DNA of 16,352 nt from an uncultured Alcaligenaceae bacterium (GCA_937952975.1 CALFXX010000086.1:1-16352); one strand, 5' to 3'. Counted from the first letter of the stretch, positions 1 to 7,383 are shown. The notes: generated by a model not told the origin, from the sequence alone. Numbers and translations: made by a program.

Positions 1-26
1 AGTTCAGACGTGTGCTCTTCCGATCT
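1..26. other. Illumina adapter remnant (not genomic)
   Basis: The window starts AGTTCAGACGTGTGCTCTTC and continues CGATCT. This is the 3' part of the TruSeq read-2 adapter, recalled from memory and matching over all 26 bases. It should be trimmed. It also means that base 27 is an assembly end rather than a natural border, and that the gene running off this edge is cut by sequencing, not biologically truncated. Confidence 0.96.
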
Positions 27-292
27 GCACCCACAATACCGCCCGCGCCTGCCTTGTTTTCAATCGGTGTGGCAACGGACCAAAGCTGAGCCAAAGGCTG
101 GGCAGTCAGACGCGCTGTGGTATCGACTGGACCGCCTGGCGGAAATGGCACGATAAAGGTCACTGCTCGCTCAGGCCACTTATCTTGCGCTTGCGCCAAG
201 GGGATCAACGCAACGGCACTCACCGCACCGGTACTCAGCACGGCAATAGTCAGGGCCGCACGGGCCGTACGTAAAAAGAATCGCATCACCAT
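27..292 (-). CDS. Tripartite tricarboxylate transporter substrate-binding protein (Bug/TctC family), N-terminal part
   Basis: This is the first 88 or so codons of a periplasmic Bug-family receptor, read on the minus strand from an ATG at 292 (second ATG at 286). The protein begins with a basic n-region (FFLRTARAA), then a hydrophobic core and a likely signal-peptidase site after residue 35 (PLAQA|QDK). The mature start has the family signature: FIVPFPPGGPVD, ARL-A-PLAQLW, then ENKAGAGGIVGA. Bug proteins bind small carboxylates and usually number about 320 residues, so roughly the last 70% is missing. AAGGA and AGAGG lie just upstream; AGAGG is better spaced for 286 and AAGGA for 292. No TctA/TctB membrane genes are visible, which is usual because most Bug genes are orphans. 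It is divergent from the SDR operon and could share its control region. The ligand cannot be told. Confidence 0.88.
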
Positions 293-515
293 CAACCTCT
301 GTCCTTTTAGGGTAATCCCTGATTTTTGATACCAAGAAAAAGCTGCGCATCATTCCAAAACAGCAAAGTCTCGCATTGTGAATGCTGAACACCACACGCC
401 GCAGATTCGCTCTACTATGTTGGCTATAGAATACCCTGCACAAGGGTAATTTTTTTGTGGCACAACAGGTGTCGCGCAATTAGATCGTGTAAACGATTGA
501 ACTGGAGAGCATGAA
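293..515. promoter_or_regulatory. Divergent intergenic region between the Bug gene and the SDR operon
   Basis: This 223-bp gap separates two gene starts that point away from each other, so it should hold both promoters. I see no convincing -35/-10 pair; TATAGAAT at 425-432 is the best -10-like stretch for the plus strand but lacks a good -35. A short perfect inverted repeat, ATCGT-GTAA-ACGAT, lies at 484-497. It sits 18 bp before the SDR start codon, so it could be a repressor site or a 5'-UTR hairpin. No gene could be supported here. Confidence 0.45.
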
Positions 516-1436
516 ATGAGTGGAATGTTGGCAGGTAAAGTCGCTGTCGTGACAGGCGCTGGTGGCGGAATTGGGCGCGGTATTGCAATGGCCATGGCGG
601 CAGCCGGCGCGAAAGTTATCGTGAACGACATCGGGGCTACCCTCTCAGGCGAAGGCCCTGGCGCAGGCGCAGGACCGGCCCAACAAGTCACCGATATGAT
701 TATTGCCGCAGGCGGCCAGGCTGTCCCAAACACAGACAGCGTCTCAACGCGCGCTAGCGCCAACGGCATCATCGAATCTGCCATCGAGCATTTCGGTCGC
801 ATCGATATCGTGGTCAACAACGCCGGTAACTTACGTGATCGCCTCTTTCATAAAATGAGCGACGAAGAGTGGAGCCAAGTGATTGATGTTCACTTGAATG
901 GCACATTTTTTGTCAGCCGCGCGGCAGCCAATCACTTTCGTGAGCAAGAGTCGGGTGCGTTTGTGCACATGACCTCAACCTCTGGGTTGATTGGCAACTT
1001 AGGCCAAGCGAACTACTCGGCTGCGAAGCTTGGCATCGCTGCGTTATCAAAATCGATTGCGCTTGATATGCAACGTTTCAACGTTCGCTCAAACTGTATC
1101 GCGCCTTTCGCCTGGAGCCGCATGACGAGCTCGATTCCAGCCAACACGCCTGAAGAAAAAGCGCGCGTTGAAAAATTACAAAAAATGGATGCTAACAAAA
1201 TTGGCCCGATGGCTGTGTACTTAGCCAGCCAAGAAGCGAAAGACGTGACGGGTCAAATCTTTGGTGTGCGCGCCAACGAAATCATGCTGTTTAGCCAACC
1301 ACGTCCGATCCGCTCAGTACACATGAGCACCGGCTGGACGCCAGAATCGATCGCAGAAATCGCTGCACCCGCGATGCGCCATCACTTCATGGCTCTGGAT
1401 CGCTCACCCGACGCAATCGACTGGGATCCAATCTGA
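516..1436 (+). CDS. SDR-family 3-hydroxyacyl-CoA dehydrogenase, MFE-2 (HSD17B4) dehydrogenase-domain type
   Basis: This is a 306-residue NAD(P)-dependent short-chain dehydrogenase. The Rossmann motif TGAGGGIG is at 13-20, Asp38 ends beta-strand 2 (favouring NAD), NNAG is at 101-104, and the catalytic set is Ser154, Tyr167 and Lys171 (YSAAK). The stretches FGRIDIVVNNAGNLRDR, GNLGQANYSAAKLG and SN-IAP--WSRMT closely resemble the dehydrogenase domain of human D-bifunctional protein. This suggests oxidation of (3R)-hydroxyacyl-CoA to 3-oxoacyl-CoA; family resemblance does not prove the stereochemistry. GGAG at 504-507 is 8 nt before ATG 516 and fixes the start. An ATG at 511 opens only ATG-AAA-TGA, overlapping the true start. 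It is the first gene of an operon, with the partner hydratase 2 nt downstream. The C-terminal 50 residues or so (after 255) extend beyond the usual SDR core and could contribute to the substrate pocket or oligomer. Confidence 0.9.
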   Translation: MSGMLAGKVAVVTGAGGGIGRGIAMAMAAAGAKVIVNDIGATLSGEGPGAGAGPAQQVTDMIIAAGGQAVPNTDSVSTRASANGIIESAIEHFGRIDIVVNNAGNLRDRLFHKMSDEEWSQVIDVHLNGTFFVSRAAANHFREQESGAFVHMTSTSGLIGNLGQANYSAAKLGIAALSKSIALDMQRFNVRSNCIAPFAWSRMTSSIPANTPEEKARVEKLQKMDANKIGPMAVYLASQEAKDVTGQIFGVRANEIMLFSQPRPIRSVHMSTGWTPESIAEIAAPAMRHHFMALDRSPDAIDWDPI

Positions 1437-1438
1437 TC

Positions 1439-2293
1439 ATGGATTATCACAATATCAAAAACTGGAAATTTCCAGAGGTTGATCAAACCTATACCGAGAA
1501 CGACAGTATCTTGTATGCGCTCGGCATAGGCTTTGGCCAAGAGCCCACAAATCCTGAGCAGTTGAAATACGTCTACGAAAAAAATATGCAGACGTTTCCA
1601 ACAATGGCCGTGGTGTTGGGTTACCCCGGCTTTTGGATGAAAGATCCTAAAGCCGGCGTGAACTGGGTCAAGCTGGTGCATGGCGAGCAACGGCTCAAGA
1701 TTCATCGCCCGTTGCCAACGTCAGGGCGCGTCATCGGACGTGGGCGGATCACCCACGTCATCGACAAGGGCGCTGACAAAGGTGCCTTGGTGCTGTCAGA
1801 GCGCACACTACAAGACCCCGAGGGTAATCTTTATGTGACGATCGCCTCGACGACATTCTGCCGCGGTGACGGCGGCTTAAGTCAAAGCGACGAAGCACCG
1901 GCTGCGCTGCAAGCGACCCCCGATCGTGCACCAGACTTAGTGTGTGAACTACCAACCTTGCCTCAAGCAGCCTTGATCTATCGTCTGTGTGCGGATAACA
2001 ATCCGTTGCATGCCGATTTAGAGGTGGCCGCAAACGCTGGGTTTCCAAGACCCATCTTGCATGGATTGTGCACGTACGGCGTAGCCGCGCGTGCAATCGT
2101 TCAGGCGGCTTGCAACAACGATGCAACTCGCTTGACACAGATGGACACGCGTTTCTCATCACCGGTATTTCCGGGTGAAACCCTTGTCTGTGAAATGTGG
2201 CGCGAAGGTACCGAGGCCATTCGCTTCCGGGCCAAGGTCAAAGAGCGCGACATCATGGTCTTAAGCCATGGCTATGCGGGCATCAAAGCTTAA
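1439..2293 (+). CDS. MaoC-family 2-enoyl-CoA hydratase 2 (double hotdog)
   Basis: The 284-residue length fits the tandem (double) hotdog hydratase 2 family, which hydrates trans-2-enoyl-CoA to (3R)-hydroxyacyl-CoA. The C-terminal repeat has the hydratase 2 signature ADNNPLHAD, with catalytic Asp186 and His191, followed by GFPRPILHGLC at 201-211. The residue before the catalytic Asp is Ala185, where the family normally has Gly. The N-terminal half (YALGIGFG at 26-33, FPTMAVVLGYPGFW) matches the pseudo-hotdog domain that shapes the acyl tunnel for bulky substrates. It starts 2 nt after the SDR stop codon, so translation is probably coupled. Together the two genes supply the hydratase and dehydrogenase steps that eukaryotic MFE-2 fuses in one chain. 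A steroid, bile-acid or branched-chain substrate is possible but not shown. Confidence 0.9.
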   Translation: MDYHNIKNWKFPEVDQTYTENDSILYALGIGFGQEPTNPEQLKYVYEKNMQTFPTMAVVLGYPGFWMKDPKAGVNWVKLVHGEQRLKIHRPLPTSGRVIGRGRITHVIDKGADKGALVLSERTLQDPEGNLYVTIASTTFCRGDGGLSQSDEAPAALQATPDRAPDLVCELPTLPQAALIYRLCADNNPLHADLEVAANAGFPRPILHGLCTYGVAARAIVQAACNNDATRLTQMDTRFSSPVFPGETLVCEMWREGTEAIRFRAKVKERDIMVLSHGYAGIKA

Positions 2294-2303
2294 GCGCCTG
2301 GCA

Positions 2304-2332
2304 CTGAATACGCCCAAGCCGGGCGTGTTCAG
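2304..2332 (+). terminator. Strong intercistronic hairpin (attenuator, processing or stability element)
   Basis: CTGAATACGCCC at 2304-2315 pairs with GGGCGTGTTCAG at 2321-2332 over 12 bp, with one G-U pair and the 5-nt loop AAGCC. It begins 10 nt after the hydratase stop. No U-run follows (TTCGATTG), so it is not a classic intrinsic terminator. It could be a partial terminator or attenuator, or an mRNA 3'-end stabiliser, setting SDR-hydratase expression apart from the CoA-transferase gene. A second, weaker inverted repeat (CAGTTG at 2360-2365, CAACTG at 2375-2380) follows in the same 126-bp gap. Confidence 0.6.
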
Positions 2333-2419
2333 TTCGATTGATCTCAGCTACGTTTGTATCAGTTGGTTGTGTAGCAACTGGACGTGTATTAACTTCATCA
2401 AGCAACAAAGCAACGCGCC

Positions 2420-3646
2420 ATGACCAATAGTCAAAGCAGCACAGCGGCCGGTTCACCACGACTCGCGCCGTTAGCAGGTATTCGGGTACTTGATTTATCG
2501 CGAGTCTTAGCGGGGCCATTTTGTACGCAAAATTTGGCTGACCTAGGTGCTGACGTGATCAAGGTCGAGCGACCCAAACTCGGCGATGACACTCGCGCCT
2601 GGGCACCACCGTATTTAAAAGACGCCGAGGGTCACGACACCACCGAGGCGGCTTATTATCTCAGCACCAATCGCAACAAGCGCTCAATCGAAATTGATCT
2701 GGCGAGCGAAGCCGGCATCAAGCTTGTCAAAGAGCTTGCGAAGCATTGCGATATTTTGGTCGAGAACTTTAAGGTCGGTGGCTTAAAGCAGTATGGCCTT
2801 GATTACGAGAGTATGAAAGAGGCGTACCCCTCGCTCATTTACTGTTCAATTACAGGCTTTGGTCAGACCGGGCCTTACGCTGAACGCCCAGGCTACGACT
2901 TCATGATCCAAGGGATGGGTGGCCTGATGAGTATCACGGGCGAACGCGACGACCTTCCTGGGGGTGGCCCTCAAAAAGCGGGCGTCGCCGTAACGGACAT
3001 CATCACGGGCATGTACGCTTCTGTGGCGATTTTGGCTGCGATTCAAGAGCGCAATCGCAGCGGCCTGGGTCAACACCTGGATATCGCCTTGTTAGATTGC
3101 CACATTGCAATGCTGGCCAATCAAAACCTAAATTACATGACCTCGGGTGTGACGCCAACGCGCGCTGGCAATGCACATCAAAACGTGGTGCCTTATCAAG
3201 TCTTCAAGACCTCCGATGGCTTCATGATCGTAGCGGTGGGTAACGACTCGCAGTTCAGAGCCTTTTGTACGGTATTGGGCATCGCTGAATATGGCACAGA
3301 TCCAAAATTTGCCACTAATCACGCTCGCATCGTTAACCGTATTGAATTGATTGCCTTACTTGAACAAATCATGGCGGGCGGCGAGCGCGATGTCTGGATC
3401 GCAAAACTCGAAGAAGTCGGCGTGCCCTGCGGACCAATCCAAACTATTGATCAGGTTTTTGCCCATCCGCAGGTCATTGCGCGCGACATCTGGAAAAACA
3501 TCCCTCACCCGACTGGGGGCTCAAGCCCTACCACGGCGAGCCCAATGAATTTTTCAGCAACGCCTGTGCAGTACCGCCGTGCGGCACCAACGCTCGGGCA
3601 ACACACTGACGAGGTGTTAAGTGAAATTCTTGGGATAAAAAAATAA
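2420..3646 (+). CDS. Class III CoA-transferase (CaiB/BaiF family)
   Basis: This 408-residue protein is a full-length family III CoA-transferase, which moves CoA between carboxylic acids through enzyme-bound anhydride and thioester intermediates. Visible family motifs are PLAGIRVLDLSRVLAGP (17-33), the CoA-binding LGADVIKVE (42-50), NRNKRSI (84-90), TGFGQTGPYAERPGYD (145-160) and a VAVTDIITGMYA stretch whose Asp193 matches the catalytic aspartate of formyl-CoA transferase. It ends with LGQHTDEVL. It could transfer CoA from succinyl-CoA or a pathway product onto the incoming acid, saving ATP compared with the two ligases nearby. Donor and acceptor cannot be read from sequence. No clear Shine-Dalgarno precedes ATG 2420; the start is chosen because it gives the usual short lead before PLAGIRVLDL. 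The 126-bp gap upstream holds two hairpins, so it may be expressed partly independently of the SDR-hydratase pair. Confidence 0.9.
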   Translation: MTNSQSSTAAGSPRLAPLAGIRVLDLSRVLAGPFCTQNLADLGADVIKVERPKLGDDTRAWAPPYLKDAEGHDTTEAAYYLSTNRNKRSIEIDLASEAGIKLVKELAKHCDILVENFKVGGLKQYGLDYESMKEAYPSLIYCSITGFGQTGPYAERPGYDFMIQGMGGLMSITGERDDLPGGGPQKAGVAVTDIITGMYASVAILAAIQERNRSGLGQHLDIALLDCHIAMLANQNLNYMTSGVTPTRAGNAHQNVVPYQVFKTSDGFMIVAVGNDSQFRAFCTVLGIAEYGTDPKFATNHARIVNRIELIALLEQIMAGGERDVWIAKLEEVGVPCGPIQTIDQVFAHPQVIARDIWKNIPHPTGGSSPTTASPMNFSATPVQYRRAAPTLGQHTDEVLSEILGIKK

Positions 3647-3660
3647 ACGATACTTAAACC

Positions 3661-4461
3661 ATGACAAAGTCTGAGGCGACGATCGCATACAGCGTGGCAG
3701 GTGCAGGTGAAAACCTTTTACTCGTGCACGGCGGCACGGGCTCACGCAAGCATTGGATACGCAACACTGAAGCACTGGCTAAGCACTACCGAGTTTGGGC
3801 GATTGATCTACCAGGTTTTGGTGAGTCGCCCGATGTGCCAGCAGGCGTTGAGTCGGCTCAATACATTGATTATGTGTACGAGCAGCTTCAAACCTTACCC
3901 TTTACGCACGAACCTTTTTTTCTAGGCGCGTTTTCGTTTGGCTCGGTGGTATCAAGCGGCCTGGCGATTCAGTTTGGCGAGCGAATCAAAAAAATGAGCG
4001 TCATCGGGCCCGCAGGTTTCGGCATCAAGCGCGCGGTGCCGATCGATACTCGCAGCATGCGCAGTGCAGGAAATTCAATCGAGGCGCAAAACGAGGTGAT
4101 GCGCCACAATCTCAACGCCATCATGTTGTACGACCCAGCGTCGATCACCGACGAGATGCTGGCGATGCATCGGGTACATATCAATCAAACTCGCTTCGAT
4201 AGCCGCCCGTTAAGCTTAAGCCCACTGCTGCTGGCAAACCTTAAGCAGCTCAGTTGCCCGCTGCAAATTTTGTGGGGCGAACATGATCAGTACGCGCACC
4301 CAAAACTTGATGAGCGCATGCAGCTGACGCAACACGCGCTGCCTACGGCCCGTCTTGCAAAAATCGCACGCGCGGGGCACTGGGCGCAGTATGAAAACGC
4401 CGAAGACGTCAATCGGGCGATGGTAGAGTTCTTCTTTGACGACTTCAAGCGTTCAAAATAA
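3661..4461 (+). CDS. Alpha/beta-fold hydrolase
   Basis: This is a 266-residue soluble alpha/beta hydrolase. The oxyanion HGG is at 23-25, and AIDLPGFGES (47-56) follows strand 4. The nucleophile elbow reads A-F-S-F-G with Ser92 (Ala at the first small-residue position instead of Gly). Asp209 (WGEHDQ) and His240 (AGHW) complete the triad. The fold includes esterases, thioesterases and C-C bond hydrolases of ring-cleavage products; sequence alone does not choose between them. It is the last gene of the SDR operon, 14 nt after the CoA-transferase stop, with no strong ribosome-binding site of its own. Its place in a beta-oxidation set lacking a thiolase makes a thioesterase or a retro-Claisen-type C-C cleavage role worth testing; this is inference. 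Its 3' end overlaps the end of the convergent acyl-CoA dehydrogenase gene by 17 bp. Confidence 0.88.
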   Translation: MTKSEATIAYSVAGAGENLLLVHGGTGSRKHWIRNTEALAKHYRVWAIDLPGFGESPDVPAGVESAQYIDYVYEQLQTLPFTHEPFFLGAFSFGSVVSSGLAIQFGERIKKMSVIGPAGFGIKRAVPIDTRSMRSAGNSIEAQNEVMRHNLNAIMLYDPASITDEMLAMHRVHINQTRFDSRPLSLSPLLLANLKQLSCPLQILWGEHDQYAHPKLDERMQLTQHALPTARLAKIARAGHWAQYENAEDVNRAMVEFFFDDFKRSK

Positions 4462-5593
4462 TATGTCGCGCAATCTGTAAGCGCTGCATTTCAGATGTGC
4501 CTTCGCCGATCCGAAATGCACGTACGTCGCGATAAAACCTTTCAACGGGCAAATCGGCCATATAGCCAGCACCGCCAAAAATTTGCATCACGTTGTCGGC
4601 GACCCGCCCCGCCATTTCGCTGGCATACAGCTTTGCCCGCGAAGCAGCGATGCGAAACTCGACATTCCCTTGATCAGCAAGGTACGCAGCCTTTTGCGTC
4701 AACAACCGCGCAGCATCGAGTTCGACATCATTGTCGGCCAACATGAATTGAATTGCCTGATGCTCAGATAACGCAGAGCCAAAGGTTTTGCGTTGGCGCA
4801 CGTGGGGCAAGGCTAAATCAGTCAGCGCCTGCGCGATGCCTACACATTTGCTCGCCACCATTAAGCGATCGTTGTTAATCGTCGCCATCATGGTTAAAAA
4901 TCCTTGGCCCGGTTGCCCGAGCACATGGGTATCGGCGACAAAGCAATCGTCTAGTGCCAGTTCTGATAACGGGTGGCCATGCCAACCCATTTTGCGAAAA
5001 CGTCTAAGAGTTTTCCAGCCAGGATTATTGCGTTCAATCACAAACGTCGTAAAGCGCGACTTCAGCGGTGCCAGCTTATCCGTCACTGCCAGCACAATTA
5101 AATAATCTGCATGTTCGGCAGCCGAGATAAAGTGCTTGGTTCCATTTAAGCGCCAGCCGCCAGGCACTTGGTCAGCGCGCGTGGCAACCGCCGAAAGATC
5201 TGAGCCAGCAGCAGGCTCCGTCAAGGCATAGGCGATCGTGGTTTGGGCTTGCATTAAGGGCTTCACAAGCCATTCACGCTGCTCAGCGCTTGCCGCGCGC
5301 AACGAGCCTGGCAGATGTCCAAAGGCCTCGGCCAACGCCATGGTGGTGTGACCAAGCGCCTCATCAATGAGACATTGTGTTGCGACGCTCAACTCAGGGC
5401 CACCTAACGCAGCGGGCATGTTGTAACCGAACAAGCCCAGCTCGATCACCTCTTGTTTTAAAGCGCGAATGACTGCAGGATCAATCTCGTCGGCCGCATC
5501 AATGCCAGCCTCAAGCGGCGCGAGTCGCTCTTTAATGAAACGCCGCACCGTGTCTGCCACTAATCTATTTTCGTTACTGATTTCGAAATTCAT
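4445..5593 (-). CDS. Acyl-CoA dehydrogenase
   Basis: This 382-residue FAD enzyme has the normal length of the family and would catalyse alpha,beta-dehydrogenation of an acyl-CoA, passing electrons to ETF. Signature 1 is YALTEPAAGSD (122-132). The second signature runs QIFGGAGYMADLPVERFYRD (337-356). RIGEGTSEMQR (361-371) holds Glu364 at the position of the catalytic base of medium-chain acyl-CoA dehydrogenase. Arg268-Phe271 (RKTF) matches the FAD/dimer contact. The start at 5593 follows GGTGAG a few bases upstream. It is on the strand opposite to the rest of the cluster: convergent with the hydrolase and divergent from the first ligase. It supplies the enoyl-CoA that the MaoC hydratase would use. 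The substrate class (linear, branched or cyclic) is not evident. Confidence 0.93.
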   Translation of the reverse strand: MNFEISNENRLVADTVRRFIKERLAPLEAGIDAADEIDPAVIRALKQEVIELGLFGYNMPAALGGPELSVATQCLIDEALGHTTMALAEAFGHLPGSLRAASAEQREWLVKPLMQAQTTIAYALTEPAAGSDLSAVATRADQVPGGWRLNGTKHFISAAEHADYLIVLAVTDKLAPLKSRFTTFVIERNNPGWKTLRRFRKMGWHGHPLSELALDDCFVADTHVLGQPGQGFLTMMATINNDRLMVASKCVGIAQALTDLALPHVRQRKTFGSALSEHQAIQFMLADNDVELDAARLLTQKAAYLADQGNVEFRIAASRAKLYASEMAGRVADNVMQIFGGAGYMADLPVERFYRDVRAFRIGEGTSEMQRLQIARHIILNA

Positions 5594-5606
5594 TTTCTCA
5601 CCAAGA

Positions 5607-5635
5607 CCTCACCCTTGCGGGCGAGAGGAGCCTCT
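5607..5635 (-). repeat. Short palindromic sequences in the 5' leader of the acyl-CoA dehydrogenase gene
   Basis: Two small inverted repeats sit 14-42 bp upstream of the minus-strand start codon. CCTC-A-CCC pairs around TTGC with GGG-C-GAG at 5607-5625, with one mismatch. AGAGG-AG-CCTCT at 5624-5635 is a perfect palindrome. The pattern recalls the CCCTC/GAGGG extragenic palindromes scattered in many proteobacterial genomes. It could fold in the leader RNA or be a solo repeat copy. Only one copy is visible in this window. Confidence 0.4.
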
Positions 5636-5636
5636 G

Positions 5637-5665
5637 ACTAAATTTCACTTTTTTCGTTGAACCAA
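5637..5665 (-). promoter_or_regulatory. Candidate sigma-70 promoter for the acyl-CoA dehydrogenase gene
   Basis: On the minus strand TTGGTT (5665-5660) and TTTAGT (5642-5637) are separated by exactly 17 bp, matching the -35 and -10 consensus at 3 of 6 and 4 of 6 positions. The spacer is A-rich. It lies 44 bp before the start codon. This is a weak match found by eye. Confidence 0.3.
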
Positions 5666-5682
5666 GAAACTGTCATCTTTGT

Positions 5683-5722
5683 GCAGTGGCACAGTGATGC
5701 AGTGATGCAGTGGTGCCGTCAT
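5683..5722. repeat. Degenerate 8-bp-period tandem repeat in a divergent promoter region
   Basis: Five consecutive octamers read GCAGTGGC, ACAGTGAT, GCAGTGAT, GCAGTGGT and GCCGTCAT (5683-5722), followed by a decayed GCTGTAAA. They lie in the 206-bp gap between the divergent acyl-CoA dehydrogenase and ligase starts. A poor -10-like TATCAT is at 5734-5739. The repeat could be a multi-site operator or a length-variable tract that alters promoter spacing, or simply slippage debris. Confidence 0.75.
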
Positions 5723-5799
5723 GCTGTAAACAGTATCATAAGCTTAGGTCTGCTCGACACCACACAATCGTTGCATCAACAACATAACAAAGGCATCTT

Positions 5800-7383
5800 G
5801 TGATCTTAGGCGAAATCTTTGAAAGAAATGCTGCGCTTTTTGGCGATCAGGCCGCAGTCCACTTTGATGACGACACAATCACGCACGCTAGGCTATTAAC
5901 ACGCGCGTATCGACTTGCTAACGCACTCCTCTGCTTCGGCTTACGCCGGCAAGACCGTATTGCGATCTTGGCGCAAAACTGTGTCGAAACCCTTGAGTTG
6001 ATCGTGGCGGCTGGGCTCACCGGCCTGACGTGTGTAGGGCTGAATTATCGTCTCAGTGCGCGTGAGCAAGTGCATATTCTGCAAGATAGCGCACCAAGCG
6101 TCTTGCTCTATGAAGCGCAATACGCCGAGCGCATTCAAGAGATCTGTGCAAACTTGACGACCCTGCCCGTTCTTATTTGCATTGGCACACCTCCCAAGAC
6201 ATCATCACGCGATCATACAGACTACGAGCTGCTGTTAGATCAAGCCGCAGCGACTCGACCAGCTTTAGTCGCACAAGAGCAAGACACCATTTTTCTGGTT
6301 TACACCAGCGGCACGACCGGCCAACCTAAGGGCGTGATGCACAGCCAACGGACGCAACTCGAGCAAACCAAAAGCTGTTCAAACCTTTTTGCTGCTAACC
6401 CACAAGACTGTGCATTACTTGTGATGCCCTTTTACCATTTAGGTGCAGTCAGTATTTACCTCTCGTACGCTTGGGCAGGTGCTGCGGTTGCTGTGCATCG
6501 CGCCTTTGATGCGAACAACGTGTTAACAGCGCTAACACAGCGCCCTATTACAGCAGCACACTTAGCACCCATCATGATTCAGACACTGCTCGATGCGCCT
6601 AAAGAGCTGCTCAATCAACCAAACAGGTTGCACACCGTGATTTATTCCTCTGCGCCGATGCCGGTGCCCTTACTCAAGCGGGCGATTCAACAATTTGGCC
6701 AGATCTTCATGCAGGTGTACGGCATGACTGAAAGCATGTTGGGCACTTGCCTCTATAAGCATCAGCACACACTCGAGGGCACACCTCGTGAAATCAAACG
6801 CCTGGCTTCGGCCGGACAACCTTATTTTGGTTGTCAGATCGTCTTGCGCAAAGAAGACGGCTCACCCTGTGGCACCAATGAGGTGGGTGAAATCACAATC
6901 TTGTCTGACGCGACGATGCAAGGCTACTGGAATAACTCGATCGCGACCCATCAAACACTGCGCGATGGCTGGTGTTACACCGGCGACATGGGCTATTTTG
7001 ATGAAAATAATTTTTTATTTTTAGTTGATCGAAAAAAGGACATGATCATTTCGGGCGGTGAAAATATCTATTCGCGCGAAGTTGAAGAAGCACTACTCAC
7101 GCACGCCGCGGTGTTTGAGACCGCCGTCGTAGGCGTACCCGATGAGAAATGGGGAGAGTCCGTCATGGCCTTTGTGGTGTGTCGTGGCGCCCGGCCAACA
7201 CCCTTTGAATTGGTTGAGCATTGCCGCAGCCAAATCGCCAGTTATAAAAAACCAAAATATCTGACTTTTATCGATGCACTCCCCCGAGTCGCCAGCACCA
7301 ACAAGGTTGATAAAAAGACGTTGCGCACGCAAGCACTGTGCTGCTTTGCAACAACAAAGGTATCGGGAAGCGATCAGGACTAA
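5800..7383 (+). CDS. AMP-forming acyl-CoA synthetase (first ligase)
   Basis: This 527-residue ANL-superfamily enzyme would activate a carboxylic acid to acyl-AMP and then acyl-CoA. All core motifs are present: P-loop YTSGTTGQPKG (168-178), A5 YGMTE (307-311), A7 CYTGD (392-396), A8 hinge RKKDMIISGGENIY (411-424). In the A10 region, PRVASTNKVDKK puts the probable adenylation lysine at 502; the usual SGK is replaced by TNK. The start is GTG 5800, supported by AAAGG at 5789-5793, 6 nt upstream. It resembles medium/long-chain or aromatic acid ligases; the substrate is unknown. It is divergent from the acyl-CoA dehydrogenase gene, and the ABC transporter operon follows after a 220-bp gap, so it is probably transcribed separately from the transporter genes. 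The last 15 residues or so beyond the A10 region look unstructured. Confidence 0.92.
   Translation: MILGEIFERNAALFGDQAAVHFDDDTITHARLLTRAYRLANALLCFGLRRQDRIAILAQNCVETLELIVAAGLTGLTCVGLNYRLSAREQVHILQDSAPSVLLYEAQYAERIQEICANLTTLPVLICIGTPPKTSSRDHTDYELLLDQAAATRPALVAQEQDTIFLVYTSGTTGQPKGVMHSQRTQLEQTKSCSNLFAANPQDCALLVMPFYHLGAVSIYLSYAWAGAAVAVHRAFDANNVLTALTQRPITAAHLAPIMIQTLLDAPKELLNQPNRLHTVIYSSAPMPVPLLKRAIQQFGQIFMQVYGMTESMLGTCLYKHQHTLEGTPREIKRLASAGQPYFGCQIVLRKEDGSPCGTNEVGEITILSDATMQGYWNNSIATHQTLRDGWCYTGDMGYFDENNFLFLVDRKKDMIISGGENIYSREVEEALLTHAAVFETAVVGVPDEKWGESVMAFVVCRGARPTPFELVEHCRSQIASYKKPKYLTFIDALPRVASTNKVDKKTLRTQALCCFATTKVSGSDQD

Noticed and set aside
425..432. TATAGAAT as a -10 box for the SDR operon
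   Set aside because: No acceptable -35 at 16-18 bp, so it is mentioned only within the intergenic region.
180..479. 99-residue minus-strand open frame over the Bug gene start
   Set aside because: It is rich in Cys and Arg with no family pattern, and it overlaps the well-supported Bug signal peptide in a different frame.
350..820. 156-residue minus-strand open frame opposite the SDR gene
   Set aside because: It is the antisense shadow of the Rossmann region; Ala/Pro/Thr-rich composition is typical of such shadows.
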